From Cantharellus purpuraceus (Eukaryota; Basidiomycota; Agaricomycetes; Cantharellales; Hydnaceae): a DNA stretch of 64,000 nucleotides. Where the stretch lies: contig JALBUN010000002.1 in the NCBI GenBank assembly GCA_025174535.1, positions 124,001 through 188,000 on the forward strand, written 5' to 3'. Both the position numbers and the translations under genes were made by a program. Positions 1 through 13,086 of the stretch are shown piece by piece (the stretch's first letter is position 1; each line of letters begins with the position of its first letter). The notes under the pieces are model-generated. The model made no database searches. It had not been told where the DNA came from and was given only the letters and a program-made list of their open reading frames with translations.

Positions 1-45
1 GATGTGTAGTATACAACCTATCGTTCGCTTGTCAACCACCGTATC

Positions 46-1465
46 TTAGACGTTAGCGAGCGGTCTTGCAAACGGCATCGCTGCCGTTGGCTGAAGCCAA
101 TTCTTCCCGTCATATACAGCCTTCGTAGGTCCCTCTATCATATGGAAAGTGTATGCGAAACGAGTCGAAGCACTCGTATTTCTCTCTGACTTATGGAGCA
201 CGCTTCCATGAATCAGTACAAGATCTCCTACCGGAGTAATACATCATCCAGTAGGTTAATCTTGTGTATTCCTGGGAAAGTAAAGGCGCACCGGGTTCAC
301 ATGTCTCTAATATGTATTCCCCTTCTGCTTTGGGTTTGGCCTCAGTCTGAATGGCTTCGAAAATAGTTCCACCACCCGGTGCACGCACGAAGCGTTTTGT
401 GATTGGCGAGGTTAGATGGGACCCCGGCAAGAAGGAGAGCGCACCATTATGAGCCGTGCACTAGGGTCATGCAGTGATAATTTCACCGATAATACTGATC
501 GGCCTACCCACCTTCTCCAATGCGAACCAAAATCCCAGAGCACTGGGTGGATCCGTATACTATCAGATACCGGAAATATGTGATTAAAAAAAATCGATGG
601 TGGGGCATGTGGACCCTACCAGAAACGTCCTTCAGGAGGTGGATCAACAACATTGTCACAATGAACGTGATAGAAGAGAAAGGGTCTCACGAGTCATTGT
701 GCTCGGGGACTGTGCTCTCAGCAGCTTAAATACAGCTTGGACGCCTTAAAGCATGCATACAGTACCTTCACCTCCGAGTTTTTTCTGTTTGCAAATGATC
801 ATGCTTTGTAAGACTGTTAGCGCGTGTTGGGGTCCACATCATGAGTCAGAGATACAGATTTCTGGTATGGAATCACCTTGTGGGTCCTCATGATATCGCA
901 AGTCGCGGACGAGTGACTTGAGTCTGTCATTCTCGAGTGTCACTTGTCGGAAAACAGGGTCCAGCAGATGTAAGCCTAGCAACGAAGGTGCAATGTTCCT
1001 CGTTCAGGAGAGATTGATGGAGGTGCGGAAGGACATGCCATGACCAATCTTGTTCACTGCCTCCTCTTTTGGTCGATTAAGCGAACCATCGCTGTTAACA
1101 GCGTCCTCCTCAAAAAAAAATCGGACCTTATCGCCGGAGTTCAAGAAATACTCGTCACCGATGTGGTCATCGTCACTCGTAACAAATCTTGTCTATCAAT
1201 TGCCTCCATCAATCTAGTGTTGAACCAGAAAATGACTGGCAAAATCTCAGCAGATTGAACGAACCCGGGGATGGGATGCCAAATCAAATTCACGTAGGAG
1301 TTGCTTTGAACGAGCCAGTAGTGATGTAACTTGTTCCGGAGTGAGGAATTCGCGAAGGCAGAGATATCTGTCACACAGTGGAAAATTGAGAAGCATTGGC
1401 ATACCGTGTTCAAATTCGAGTTGCCAAGTTTCCTTACCCGTCTCGATGGAACTGCGGGAGGACAT
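46..1465 (-). pseudogene. Phytanoyl-CoA dioxygenase (PHYHD1-like) relic, frameshifted
   Basis: Read from right to left, the minus strand carries the ordered blocks of a PHYHD1-type Fe(II)/2-oxoglutarate dioxygenase. They are FLTPEQVTSLLARSKQLL near 1340-1270, DEYFLNSGDKVRFFFEE near 1160-1100, LENDRLKSLVRDLRYHEDP near 955-895, TDPPSALGFWFALEK near 560-510, NGALSFLPGSHLTSP near 450-405, VGDLVLIHGSVLHKS near 230-190, and KNWLQPTAAMPFARPLANV, ending at TAA 46-48. Consensus introns separate some blocks. The block before YTDPP should hold the iron-binding His-x-Asp, but it reads PPPEG and is out of frame with the next exon. Two more frame changes lie between about 310 and 225. The N-terminal join also fails to stay in frame. 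Family membership is clear. Loss of function is inferred from several frame breaks plus the missing metal ligands. Sequencing error is the alternative, but the neighbouring genes show no comparable damage. Confidence 0.62.
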
Positions 1466-1781
1466 GAGAGACCCGTCAGTTGACTACTTCCCGATACTGA
1501 TCGATAGAATGACCTTCGTGATGTGATCCTTTGTTAAGAACTCCAACGAATGCGTAGCGTTCGACATTACCTAACTTAAGTCTGTACTGACAGTTATGCA
1601 AGGGGTTTTAGCGCGGAGCCAAATTGGGTTATCTGCGAATTTGAATATCCCCATTTGCAAAAAGATCATATTGATGACATGATATAAAACGAGTACAGAT
1701 CGTATACAGGTGACAGTATAGTCCATCGGGAAGGTTAAAGACTAGTGATAGAAATAAAGAACAACCCTCGTCGAGTCCTGC

Positions 1782-4255
1782 TCACTGTTCGACGGGTGGA
1801 TCGACCTGCTGTCCGTTTTGTATCATCTCCACATAATGATCCACTGTCTTCTTATGTATCCTATGATGTTCCTGCCATCCTTTCCATGGGTGATGAGGGT
1901 GCTATCCCCATCGTGACCATCAGCTCACACACTTTGATCAAAGAAACGCTACAGAGCTCACCAGCTTGGCAAATGCCTGAAATATCTGATCGGAAGTCCC
2001 TTGTGGACGATTCGCAAAGTATCGTGCGAGAAGAATGTCGTCACCTGTGCTATATCGCAACTTCTTTTCAGGAAGAGGTGCAGGTGCCTGTCCGGAGTCG
2101 TCCGGTTCAAGCTCGTGTTTATGGCGCCGCCAGTACTTCATCCAAGATGCGCGTGAGTGGTGCGGGGCCTGTCGCGGCGCGGGAAAATGTCAACAAGCAA
2201 TTGCATATGCAGATACCTATGATGATGTGTCTCACACGCTCTGCAACATCCTTCCAGAATTGTACCATATCCACTTCGGACTCTTTCGATCTAGCGCATG
2301 ATCAATCAAACAGCCACGTATTCGATGCGAAGACGAACTTACTTTCGGTAATCCAAGAAGCGTACTAAAAAATTAACATCCTCGTGAGTGAATGCGATAC
2401 CTTTGCCAGTCGTACTGCGCGTGAGTGCCCTGGGGGGAGTTGGTGACCTGTTCCTATTTTGATGCGATGCCGATGAGAAGGAAGGTCCAGCCTCCGTGGT
2501 AGTGGATTCCAGAATAGGCTCGTCTTCAGTACCAGGAAGGGGATCTGGTGATGGCGAACGGTCATTGTTATCCATCTGGTAGGCGCCAAGACGGATCTGG
2601 TGCTTGTTGCAATAACGACGCCAACTATAAAACCTATGGGAGGATAAGCCAGGAAGAAGTGGGCAAAATGGATTACAAACGTATGGTGAGGCGCCTGATG
2701 ATTGCAAGATTAGGGTGGTCCCGTGAGAACGTATGTGAATGACTTGCCTTCACTGCAATTCGTTCACAAATTTCACGCAGACTGATGTTAGGCACTTTTA
2801 CATCAGCATAGCAACGCTTCCCAGGATACATACGAACCTCAGTACCAGTCCCTGATCTTGACAGTAATCGATATACTTCTTCAGATACTCAACATCGTCC
2901 GCCGTGTACAAGTTTCCTCCGTAAGTAGATTTGAGTACGCGCGTTGGAGGTGTGGGGGAACGCGCAGGTGGGCCTTTTGGTGGTACGAGCGTGGAAGGAT
3001 TGATGGGTCCGCTGTGAGCAGCCGACCGAGTTCGCTTGCGACCCCGCGGTTGACTGGGTCCCGCGTCGGCAGGTGGGACTTGGGTTTGCGTAGGAGTGGG
3101 GTGAGATGGTCCTGGTGCTGACGCAGTAGGACCTTCTATGTCAAGATAACCACCATCTGAATTGTCGTAAGGGGCGAACTGCTCAGGATCTTAACATTCG
3201 ACGACGACTAACAAAGCGTTAACAGGGAGACATACCTGCTCAGAATAGTATTCCCCAGGCGCCCACTCCTGTTCGGGGCGGTAACGTGCGTAATCAGGAT
3301 ATTCAGCGGTGCTCGTGCCCGATGCATCAAGGGGTGGGTACGGTGTAGGTGGAGGATGCCACAGTGCATTGGGGTGTCGTGCTGGGTGGGGTATGACGTG
3401 CTGAAGATGAGTGGCCTGCGGCGGAATGCCACTTGCGTCATGCCATTCACTAGAAGGTGCAGGAGGATAAGGGTAAGGTTGTGTGACAAATGGAACTGGT
3501 CCGGGTGGAATGGGAGCGTGCTGCGACTGCGACGACTGTTGAGGTGGCGCCTGAGGTTGAGGTTGAGGCTGAGGCTGATGTTGATGTTGAGGCGGAGGCT
3601 GGGGCTGGGTGTGGGACTGAGGCTGAGGCTGAGGCTGGGAACTGACAGGACGTGACGTGCGACGAGAAGGCACATTCTCGTCTGGAAGAGGCACAGACAA
3701 TGCCGCAATCCTGCAGAGTTCTCAACAATGCAGAAGGCGCAAGATAAGCGGCATACTTTTCAGTACCGTCTAATTTGCAGCCTGCCCAGTTTGCTTTGAA
3801 AGTTTGAAGCTGGCCATGCTTGACACACTCGTAGATCCAGCGTGCGTCAAGAACTAATTTTCCTTTGCGGTTGACATATTGTCTGTAGAGAGCTTGGCCA
3901 GATTCCTTGTACGGATCAACTAGGTGCGGTGTCAGAGGTGGCTAGGAGTGGGGTGCGCGGGGACTCACCCAGAATGTAGGGCACAGCGCTGTAACTCGGA
4001 GAGACCACTCCGCCGTGGTTCTAGGGGTGCGAGTTAATCGAAAAGGCTGTCAACAAGTTGGAAGATACATGCTGTGATTAGCTGGGAGGCGCGTTCTTTG
4101 TCTTGTACATCTTTGTCAATGTAGAAAGCGAGAGCACCGCCCATCATGGGGTCAGTGAAGAGGTCTGCATTAGGGGTGGGGGTGGACTGGACATTGTTTA
4201 GGGAGTGGGGATGAGTGTCGCGGGTAGCAGCACGTCTGCTGGTTGCAGGGGGCAT
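1782..4255 (-). CDS. Rap1/TERF2IP-like telomere-binding protein (BRCT + Myb)
   Basis: The N-terminal exon near 4255-4034 contains FYIDKDVQDKERASQLI. The following exons read GGVVSPSYSAVPYIL and then YKESGQALYRQYVNRKGKL, ARWIYECVKHGQL and KLDGTEKYAAYL, which together look like a BRCT domain. A long Pro/Gln/His low-complexity segment follows (about 3690-3550). Further on come GKGIAFTHEDVNFLVRFLDYRK (about 2395-2340) and a C-terminal Rap1-type Myb block, YSTGDDILLARYFAN, TSDQIFQAFAK and HPHHPWKGWQEHHRIHKK. It ends DPPVEQ at TGA 1782-1784. In the Rap1 family this BRCT-plus-Myb order belongs to telomere proteins that act in chromatin protection and silencing. The 4255 ATG is the first in-frame Met before the BRCT. 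The first exon-intron junction (about 4034) could not be resolved cleanly. A plus-strand open frame over 1745-2368 is only a shadow of this gene. Confidence 0.75.
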
Positions 4256-4775
4256 CGTCAGTAGGACCTCTAACTCTCAGAGAGGGAACTCCGGGTGTTG
4301 CCGTACTTTTCAGCCTCAGCCAGTGTGTCTCGGCCACCCGACTCCGACAAGCAGCTAAGGCCGTGCCCAGGGTCCCAGAGGACGAGGGCGTAAAACACGA
4401 ATTGAATTTCCTAGATTAGGAGGGATACGGGATTGATTGTAAGATAATTGTAAGATCTTTGCTGAATAAGTTATACTAGTCATCCAGAATGATGGTGCCC
4501 TAAGCACATGCACAGCAATGATGGAGCAGGGTGGCCGGTAGACATCGGTACACCCTGCGCCACCAGGACGATTTGATGGAGAGCCGCAAGGCAGCCATGG
4601 CACTAAACTGATGAGATCCCGGTAATCCACTGCTCTGTATTGCCTCTCAAGGGATCCCATCAAACATCCCCCCTCGCAAGCTTACGTCAGTCAAGTTTGT
4701 TCCTGTTTGGGCTGCACCAAGGCTCTCTACTTCCCGCGACGACCCCGACGACGACCTCTCCGTCTCCTCCCGGTC
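4256..4775. promoter_or_regulatory. Shared intergenic region between Rap1-like gene and CDC24
   Basis: This is the roughly 520 bp gap between two divergent start codons. I see no gene here. The antisense open frame over 4355-4663 has no recognisable domain. A pyrimidine-rich stretch just before the CDC24 ATG is consistent with a fungal 5' leader. Confidence 0.4.
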
Positions 4776-7700
4776 ATGACTTCTGTCGCAGGCCGTAAAA
4801 AGTCAGTCGTCGGCGCAAATGGTATCCCTGCTATAGATATCCCTCAACCCAACAATACGCTTCTCAACAAGTCGGCATCGCAGTCCACTTCACTCTATCA
4901 GCAATGCTCGCAGCTTCGCGCACGTCTCATGTGCATTCGCGGCTTTCAGCCATTTCTCGATCTTGCTATCCCTCAGGATGATTTCCGCAAGTCCACAGAC
5001 CTAGTGCACGATCTCTGGGGCCACCTTGAACTCGGTGTACCCCTCGTCTTTCTTTTCAACCTTCTACCCCCACCGGCAACTCATATTGAGAATATTAATA
5101 CTGACCCCAGTAGCATCGACATCGGATCTATGTCCAGGATGGATCCCGTTGCTCGCAAGAAGAGCAAGCAGCGCCCAATCGCACAGGTCGTGATGGCTAT
5201 TTCCCGTCTCCAGAAGGAGGGTCACTGGGATCTTAATCTCAATTTCACCATCGGCGAACTCCAGGACAATAACACCAACGGTTTTGTAAAGGTGATAGTA
5301 TTTACCGTTTCCCGTCAGGTTTCATTCTCATCGTTGCCATAGGTCGTCCAGACGCTCACCTATCTGGTGGACCGTTTACCTCTCAACGTCTTCACGGAGC
5401 ACCCGATTCCACCTTCTCCTCCCTCTAATGCCTCCCAAATTTCAGTCCATTCTACCCTGTCTAACGATGATCACGACGTCCCAAAGGAGGTCGAGCGACG
5501 AAACATCATCCGCGAGATGTTAGAAACCGAACGCAAGTATGTGCAGGACTTGGAGGTCATGCAGGTTTGCCTTGAATTTCCTTTTCTTAGTAATCTTAGC
5601 TTATCCTCTAGCACAGACATACGCCACTGCACTCCTCCAGAAGCACATCATCGATCAAGATACTATTCATCATCTTTTTCCTGGGCTTCTTAAACTTCTT
5701 GACTTCCAGCGCAAGTTTCTCATCTCAATGGAGCAGATCGCTGAACATCCATGGAAAGAACAAACTTGGGGCAAACTTTTCACGGACAATGTACGTCCCT
5801 TTCATCCCCATTCTGGAATGGCTGTACTTATATTGACATGACGTTTCGCCCCCTTCTTCCCCTTCACAAATCTATTAGGAGGACGAGTTTCAGGTGTATG
5901 AGCCCTACTGTGCCAATTACACCAACGCAACTGAGCTACTACTAGTTGAAGAGCAGAATTTGATGGTATGTTGAGCGCTGCCCTGACGACCGGAACTAGA
6001 GCGCTGACTAAGCAACATACCTTTATTAGACGCTAGCTGACGTGATCAATCCCAAATCAGAATTACCTGCCTTCCTTATCAAGCCCGTACAACGCATCTG
6101 CAAATATCCATTACTTCTTGACGTAAATCTGAATTCTCTCTGTCCAGTTTCGGCTGTTCACTGATTATTTTCACAGTCACTTGTAAAGAAGTCTTCTCCC
6201 ACGGAGTATCCCTTGTACCATGATCTTGTTGAGGGTTCTGCATCTGCAAAACGTGTTACAGACAAGATTAATGAAGCTCAGAGACGTGCAGAGAACATTC
6301 AGACAGTTCAGACGCTTCAATCACGCGTGGAAGATTGGAAAGGTCATCATCTTGGCAACTTCGGCGATCTCCTCCTCGACGACATTTTCCTCGTGACCAA
6401 GTCAGAGGTTGATCGCGAATATCACGTTTTCCTTTTTGAGAAGATCATTCTTTGCTGCAAGGAGGCGGTAGTCATTCCAAGCAAAAAGGTCACCAAGAAC
6501 AACTCTCTCTTGAAAAAGCAATCAGTACCGCCTACCCCTCTCTCTGGCGGGAGCGGACTCTCCAAGAAAAAGAATACTCCGCTCTTGCTCAAAGGTCGGA
6601 TATTTTTGAACAATGTAACAAGCGCTCGCAGAGTTCCTATTGTTGGCGGTGAGTCGCAATTTATGTCGTGTTTACATTATTTCATGACACAATGTATATA
6701 GACCCTCACGCACTCCGCGTTTTCTGGCGAGGTGACGATGATACAGAATACTTCACGTTGCGCTGTCGGTCTGAGGAACAATTAAAACAATGGGAAGTTG
6801 CTATCATGCGGCTTGTCAACTCGACCGGGTCTCGAAGACAATCCGAGCGTTCAGACCGCACTACCCATAACAGCACTAGTCCTGCAGTCCTCGTTAGACA
6901 CAGTGCTGCCGCCTACCACCACGAGAAGTCGCCCTCTGTGTCCATGAACGCTCCAGCCTACCCGAGTACCGGCACAACCGTATATTCACGTCCATACCGT
7001 CCCGAGCTTCGATACGGTGCACCGGAATCCAAGGTGCCTATACATCAGCACCCATATCCTCCCACGCATGCGGGCTCGATTTACCCGGGCAGCGTAGCTG
7101 GCCTCGTCAAACATCCATATGGAGAGGACAATTTGGACGTCGTTGACGACGAGTACGATGAATATACTTTGCAAACTCGGCCGAATTCGGGGCGAGGCAC
7201 TCCTTTAGGCGGTCGACGGGCTGGAGATCCGCAAAGTATGCCACCGGAGCGGGACGTTGTGCCAGGGTATGATCGTCCCCGCGCCAAGACCGAAGATATC
7301 AATGGTGCAATCCTTGCACAGTGGCGAAACCACGGTCATCCAATGCCACCCCCACCACCCCCACCGCTGGGAACAATTCCTTCACCACCAACTGGAACAA
7401 CACAACCTTTACGTCCATCAGTGGTTTCGCGGAGTGGGTCTGACGCAAGTTTTGGCCCTAGCACGGCAACTAATAATCCCCGCACAACACTGCGAAGCAA
7501 ATTTAGCACGACACAGTTGCGGGGCACATACGATGAAGAGCGTCCGCAGCAACAACAGCAGTTACAGCAGCAGCTTACCTCTAGTTTCTCCCGTAGTGGT
7601 TCACAAGCGAGCCTCACAGGCAAAATTCCCGTGAATGGAACACGCGCTAGGAGTTCATCCACACCGTCGCAGTACACTGGTCCCAAAGTTGTTCCACCAC

Positions 7701-8194
7701 CATTACCAACAGTATCTCAGTGGGGCAGTGGGTCCAAGTCAGGGGAGCGGAATCGCGGCAGCGCGTCAAGCCAGTCAACAGGCGAGAGTTCAGACTACTC
7801 ACCACCGCAGACTGGATCGCCCATCACGCCGTTCGGTTCTAACGATTCATCCCTTGCCACTACCGGAAATTCAACTATATTACGGTCGTCGCGCTCACAA
7901 GTGTTCACAGGTGCACGGAACGACGGTGCTTCACCCGTACAACCTAAGATGCTTGTAAAGGTGCATTATGGGGAGGACTTGTTCACGCTCGATGTACCGC
8001 GTACAATTGAGTACGATGACCTTGTTGCTGCTGTGACGTACAAAGTCCGGCTATGTGGACGCAGGACGAATGGACCACTGCGCATCAAATACCATGACGA
8101 AGATGGCGACCTCGTGAGTCTGGCGACGACAGAGGACGTACAGTTGGCCGCCTTCGACATGGCAGGGCGGACACTCACGTTGTATGTTACATGA
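4776..8194 (+). CDS. CDC24: Cdc24-type Rho guanine-nucleotide exchange factor
   Basis: Exchange factor for the small GTPase Cdc42 (role known from the family), acting at polarity sites on the plasma membrane. Domains in order are a Cdc24 N-terminal calponin-like region (FLDLAIPQDDFRKSTDLVHDL, about 4930-5330) and a DH domain (RRNIIREMLETERKYVQDLE through the conserved FLIKPVQRICKYPLLL, about 5490-6290). A PH domain follows (GDLLLDDIFLVTKSEVDREY through ALRVFWRGDDDTEYFTLRC to QWEVAIMRLVN, about 6360-6820). Then comes a long disordered Ser/Pro/Gln linker with a polyproline run, and a C-terminal PB1 domain (MLVKVHYGEDLFTLDVPR to the TGA, about 7950-8190), the usual docking site for a Bem1-type scaffold. 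Several short introns interrupt the DH-coding part. The chosen ATG gives MTSVAGRKKS. An in-frame ATG at 4707 would add 23 residues rich in Arg. The gene appears intact. Confidence 0.93.
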
Positions 8195-8699
8195 GCAAAC
8201 ACTACTTGGTTTCCCTTGTCGTCCCACCGGTTGTCACACGTCGTATCCCTCCCCCCCTAGTTTACGCCTGCATTGCATCGCACCCATCTACGCCTCACGC
8301 TTGATATCTGCCCTCTGAGGATATGTATCATCACGTCCCGATCCATGCTCACAACCTTCTACGTTTTCCCGGCCACGACCTTAATATGGCACCTCACGCT
8401 CCTTCCACAGATATCTTCGTTTCCTGTCTTGTTTGTGGAATCACGTTCCATCTCTCACGTCTTATTCTCCCTTTTTAACGGGAAGCCTCTTCGTTGTCTT
8501 CTTACCCCAGGATAAATTACCCATAAAGGCCATTGTATTTTATCTCCAGATTAGATCTGTCGAGTTGCAAGACATCTCAACTTTCATGTGACTTTGAGTG
8601 ACGCGTTATTGACGCGCTCGGTGGGGCAGGTGTTTGACCGAACTTGTAACAACGTACATAAGGGACGCTTCATATCTTTGCTTCGCTTGAGCACTCCTC
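8195..8699. other. Intergenic, CDC24 to GH63 gene
   Basis: About 500 bp containing the CDC24 3' flank and the promoter of the glycosidase gene. I see no supported gene or repeat. A short open frame at 8273-8515 has no coding character. Confidence 0.4.
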
Positions 8700-11600
8700 A
8701 TGTCGTCCACCAACAATTTGCGTGGTAAGATTCATTCAGGTGTGGCAGCGAGCATACAAACGCCGTTGCCAGCCCTGCATTCAGGCGGTTCTCCAGAGTT
8801 AACGATCGAGATTCCTAAGCCTTCAACGTCTCAACCGCATTCTACTCCATTGCGTCCCAAGCTCAAGACAAACCCCAGCAATATTCCTCCGGAGTTGAAT
8901 GCAATCCCACAAGTAGAAAAAAACACCAGCGATGTCGAATTTTCCACCTATAGAGATAAGTTGTTCGACAAGCTGGGTCCAGACTATGAAGGGGTGGAGA
9001 AGTACAGACTAGAGCAAGATGGGGCTCGTGAAAAACACTGGAAACGTTGGGGGCCCTATCTCAGCGAGCGACAATGGGTGAGTGGTACGTAACCTGAAAG
9101 CCTTGTCTCTCAATTTCAATTTTTAGGCCACTGTCCGTGAAGATTACTCTAACAATGGCGATGCTTGGAGTCACTTTCCACATGCGCATGCCAGGTCAAG
9201 GGCCTACCGCTGGGGAGAGGACGGGCTGGCTGGAATTTCGGATAACCGGCAGCGACTCTGCTTTGCACTCGGGTTGTGGAACTGTGTCGATCCTATTTTG
9301 AAGGAGCGCCTCTTTGGCGTTACAGGACACCAAGGAAACCATGGAGAGGACGTCAAGGAACTTTACTGGTACCTCGACTCTACGCCTACGCACTCGTACA
9401 TGAAGTGGGTTATATGCATGAAGACAGTGGTTGGACGTTGATAGCCTTTCTCACAGGTTTCTTTACAAGTATCCTCAACGAGAGTTCCCTTATGAACGTT
9501 TGGTCCGAGAGAGTTTGAACAGAGGAAGGGATGTTTCAGAATTCGAGATTTTAGACACAGATGCATTTGATGAGGATCGCTACTGGGATGTTTTTGTCGA
9601 GGTAAATGACAGCCTCTCAAGCTTCTTCCATGTTCTTACCTTGTTTCACTCATGCATTTAGTATGCTAAGGATGCCGATGAACCTAATGGAATAGCCATT
9701 CGTATTACAGCCTTCAATAGGGGACCTGACCCTGCCACTCTGCACATCGTGCCTCAGGTGTGGTTCCCCAATACATGGTCATGGCCTTTGCCAGAGCCAC
9801 CACGACCGTGTCTTGGGTATATCGCCGCCAAAGGTGATGCGCCTCAGGCTATTGTCGCGAGACACGAGACTCTAGGCAAAACACGTTTGTGGTGTGCGAC
9901 ATCCCCTCTTCCGGTGTCCGCATCAGGTGTTCGTCCATCGCTGGAGCAAGGCCAATTGGATGGCGTCGTGCCAGACCTGCTATTTACAGATAATGATACA
10001 AATTTTCGCAGGTTATATGGTGGAGTGAATAAATCACCCTACGTCAAAGACGCATTTCACGACCACATTATACCTTCACACCGTCCACCCTCATACAAGG
10101 ATGTCCTACCATCTGACGGCTTTGCGCAGCCTATCGATGATGTGTCTCCTGGCAGTTGCTCTGGTGAATCAACACCTACTCCCCACTCCCGTCATCCCAC
10201 TCCTGAGCCACAACATCCGTCATTCGTTAATTCTGACAAGGTCGGGACAAAGGCGGCAGCACACTACACGTTTCCAAATGTGCCCGGAAATGGTGGCTGT
10301 GTCGTCGTGCGGCTGAAACTGACACCTTCATCACCTGCGAATGATCGCACCATCTATGATGAAGACGCGTTTGATGACTTGATGGAGGAACGAAGAACAG
10401 AAGCGGATGAGTTTTATGGCCAGCTCGCCGCCGTTCCTATCAGCGATGACCTGAAGCAAATAACCCGACAAGCTCTTGGTGGTATGTTATGGACGAAACA
10501 ATACTACAGGTTCATTCAGACAGAATGGATTGCTGGGGATCCTGCTCAACCTCCGCCTCCTCCGGAGCGAAAAACAGTTCGCAATCGGGTGCGCTTGCGT
10601 CTACGAATTTGAAGCTGACTCATCATATAACGTCGCACAGGAATGGAAGCATCTTTATATCGCTGATGTTCTCAGCATGCCTGACAAGGTCTGTCCCGCC
10701 CCTCGTCAACAGCTTTCACTCAGCTCTACTTCTAGTGGGAATATCCGTTCTTTGCAGCTGTGAGTCGACTTCGATCCTTCAGGTGGTATACTTGATTCAG
10801 ATCTGTTGATAGTGGGATACTGCATTCCATTGCATCCCCCTTGCCATGGTGGACCCGTCATTTGCGAAAAAACAGCTTGATCTGCTTACGCGGGAGTGGT
10901 ACATGAAGCCTGATGGCCAGATCCCTGCTTACGAATGGAATTTCAGCGATGTCAACCCGCCAGTCCACGCATGGTAATGAACTTCAATGACCATCGCTCT
11001 CTTCTCACAGCCGGCATTTAGGGCTACCTTCAGGGTCTTTAAGATCGAGCGCAAGTTACACGGCAGAGAGGACTTGGAGTTCCTGGAACGCGTATTCCAG
11101 AAGCTACTTCTGAATTTCACATGGTAGGCAATCAAGTTCATATTTTTTCCCCTGCCGCTTGTTCAGGTCATCAAGGTGGGTTAATCGTAAGGACCAAGGC
11201 GGAAAAAATGTCTTTGAAGGCGGTTTCTTGGGTTTGGACAACATTGGGGCATTCAATCGCTCTGAGCCATTACCAACCGGTGGTATATTGCGGCAGGCGG
11301 ACGGGACGGCATGGATGGCGTTCTTTTGCTTAAACATGTGAATCCGAGACCTCTCATTAATCCAGGTGCTCATGTGGTATGATAGGTTGAACATGGCGCT
11401 CGAGCTCGCAAAACACAACCCTGTCTATGAAGATATTGCAAGCAAGTTTTTTGAGGTATCCATTGTTGCACCAGGTCGAAAATTATCTGATGTTGTTGTT
11501 GATTAGCACTTCATATTCATAGCGGATGCAATGACTTACAAAGGGGAGGGTGACAACGAATTAAGCCTCTGGAACGAAGAAGATGGACTCTATTACGACG

Positions 11601-13086
11601 CTATCCAATTTGGTCCGGGGCACTCTCAGCAATTGGCCGTACGCAGTCTAGTGGGCCTGATCCCACTGTACGCTACTCTCACCCTGGAACCCGCTGTCAT
11701 CAATCGTTTCCCAGGTTTTAAGAAGCGGATGGAGTGGTTTATTGATAATCGCCCTGAAGTCGCCCATCGAAACATGGCGAACATGAGGAGTAAGCAAATA
11801 GAACCCCCGAGTCTCGTCATGTCGTTTGGACTCATGGGGTGACTTTGCAGTACGAGGGAAGGGCGAGCGAAGACTTCTTGCGCTAGCGAGTAAGGAGCGC
11901 CTTGTGAAGATTCTGGAGAAGATGCTTGACGAGGATGAGTTCCTGAGCGAGCATGGTATTCGATCGTCAGTTCCCATTACTTTTGTTTCCCAGCATAAAA
12001 TCACATCCATAACGCCGGGGGAAGACTTTCCCTGTACCATAAGGACCACCCATACTCTATAAGTGTTGATGGGCAGAGCTACGAGGTCGGTTATTGGCCG
12101 GGTGACTCGCGTTCTGGCATGTTTGGTGAGTATATCGTCTGCGTCGGATACAGATTATTCCTCAAAGACATAATAAAGGTGGAAACAGTAACTGGTACGC
12201 CGAATTTTCGAGTCTTGTCCTCCACCAACTTTATTTCCCATTGACCATGGTTCAGGCGCGGCCCTATATGGTAGTACAATTATCCATCAACAGATCATTT
12301 CCACACTGACTTGCATAGGCTTGCGGTTAATTTTCTACTGATTGAGTCTTTGCAACGCTTCCATCAATATTATGGTGATGACTTTCAAGTGAGTACTCGA
12401 CAGAATCACCCACACACTCACACAGTAGTTATGATAGGTAGAATGTCCAACACGTAGTGGCGAATACATGGATCTCTCAAAAGTCGCAGAGGAAATTCAG
12501 CATCGAGTGATTCACATATTCGGGAGAGATCCAGAGGGGCGCCGAGCCACTAATGGTGGAAATCCTAAGTTGGATCGTGACCCTCATTTCCGGGACTATG
12601 TGTTCTTCCATGAGGTGGGCAGTTTTCATTTTGTCATTGTGTGACTTGGCAACTTTGGCCTTGTAGTTCTTCCATGGTAATGATGGCAGGGGTTTAGGTG
12701 CCTCTCACCAAACAGGATGGTGAGATGGAAGGCAATATTCTTGTCTTGAACCGCCTCACCGATCCATTTCAGGACTGGTCTAGTCGCCTTTCACATCATG
12801 CAAAGCGGGATCAGTTGCCGGTTACCCAAGACGCCGCGAAGTAAGTATGCAGTCTAGTGGAGTTCATGGCTTACCTTTCTCTCTACAGCACCACGCAGTG
12901 TTGCACATCATTACTTTGACGTTAGTTTCGACAAACTTATGAATCGCATTATCACTGAAACATGTCTTCAAGGAACACATCGATTCTCGCTCAGAACCGG
13001 GAGACGACCATTCTGCTGTACACACGCCTTTCACTGCCGTGTCCGAGGTCAACACTTTGAGTGACCTCTCCCCTGACGCACTCTAA
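8700..13086 (+). CDS. GH63 / MGH1-like glycoside hydrolase
   Basis: Large alpha/alpha-barrel glycosidase of the GH63/MGH1 type, inferred to hydrolyse glucosyl- or mannosyl-containing oligosaccharides. No signal peptide is evident ([14 protein letters not shown]), so it is probably cytosolic. Diagnostic segments are [19 protein letters not shown] (about 9190), [28 protein letters not shown] then FAAWDTAFH (about 10640-10820), and [20 protein letters not shown] (about 10900). Further on are [50 protein letters not shown], and [20 protein letters not shown]. Acidic residues in YEWNFSD and NEEDG are catalytic candidates by analogy with GH63 barrels. At the 3' end, two introns (one starting GTAAGT at about 12842, one starting GTTAGT at about 12920) join [11 protein letters not shown] to [13 protein letters not shown]. 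The last exon ends SDLSPDAL at TAA 13084-13086. There are many introns of about 50 nt. Confidence 0.88.

Noticed and set aside
1745..2368. 207-codon plus-strand open frame
   Set aside because: It lies antisense to the Rap1-like Myb exons, which carry clear conserved motifs on the other strand.
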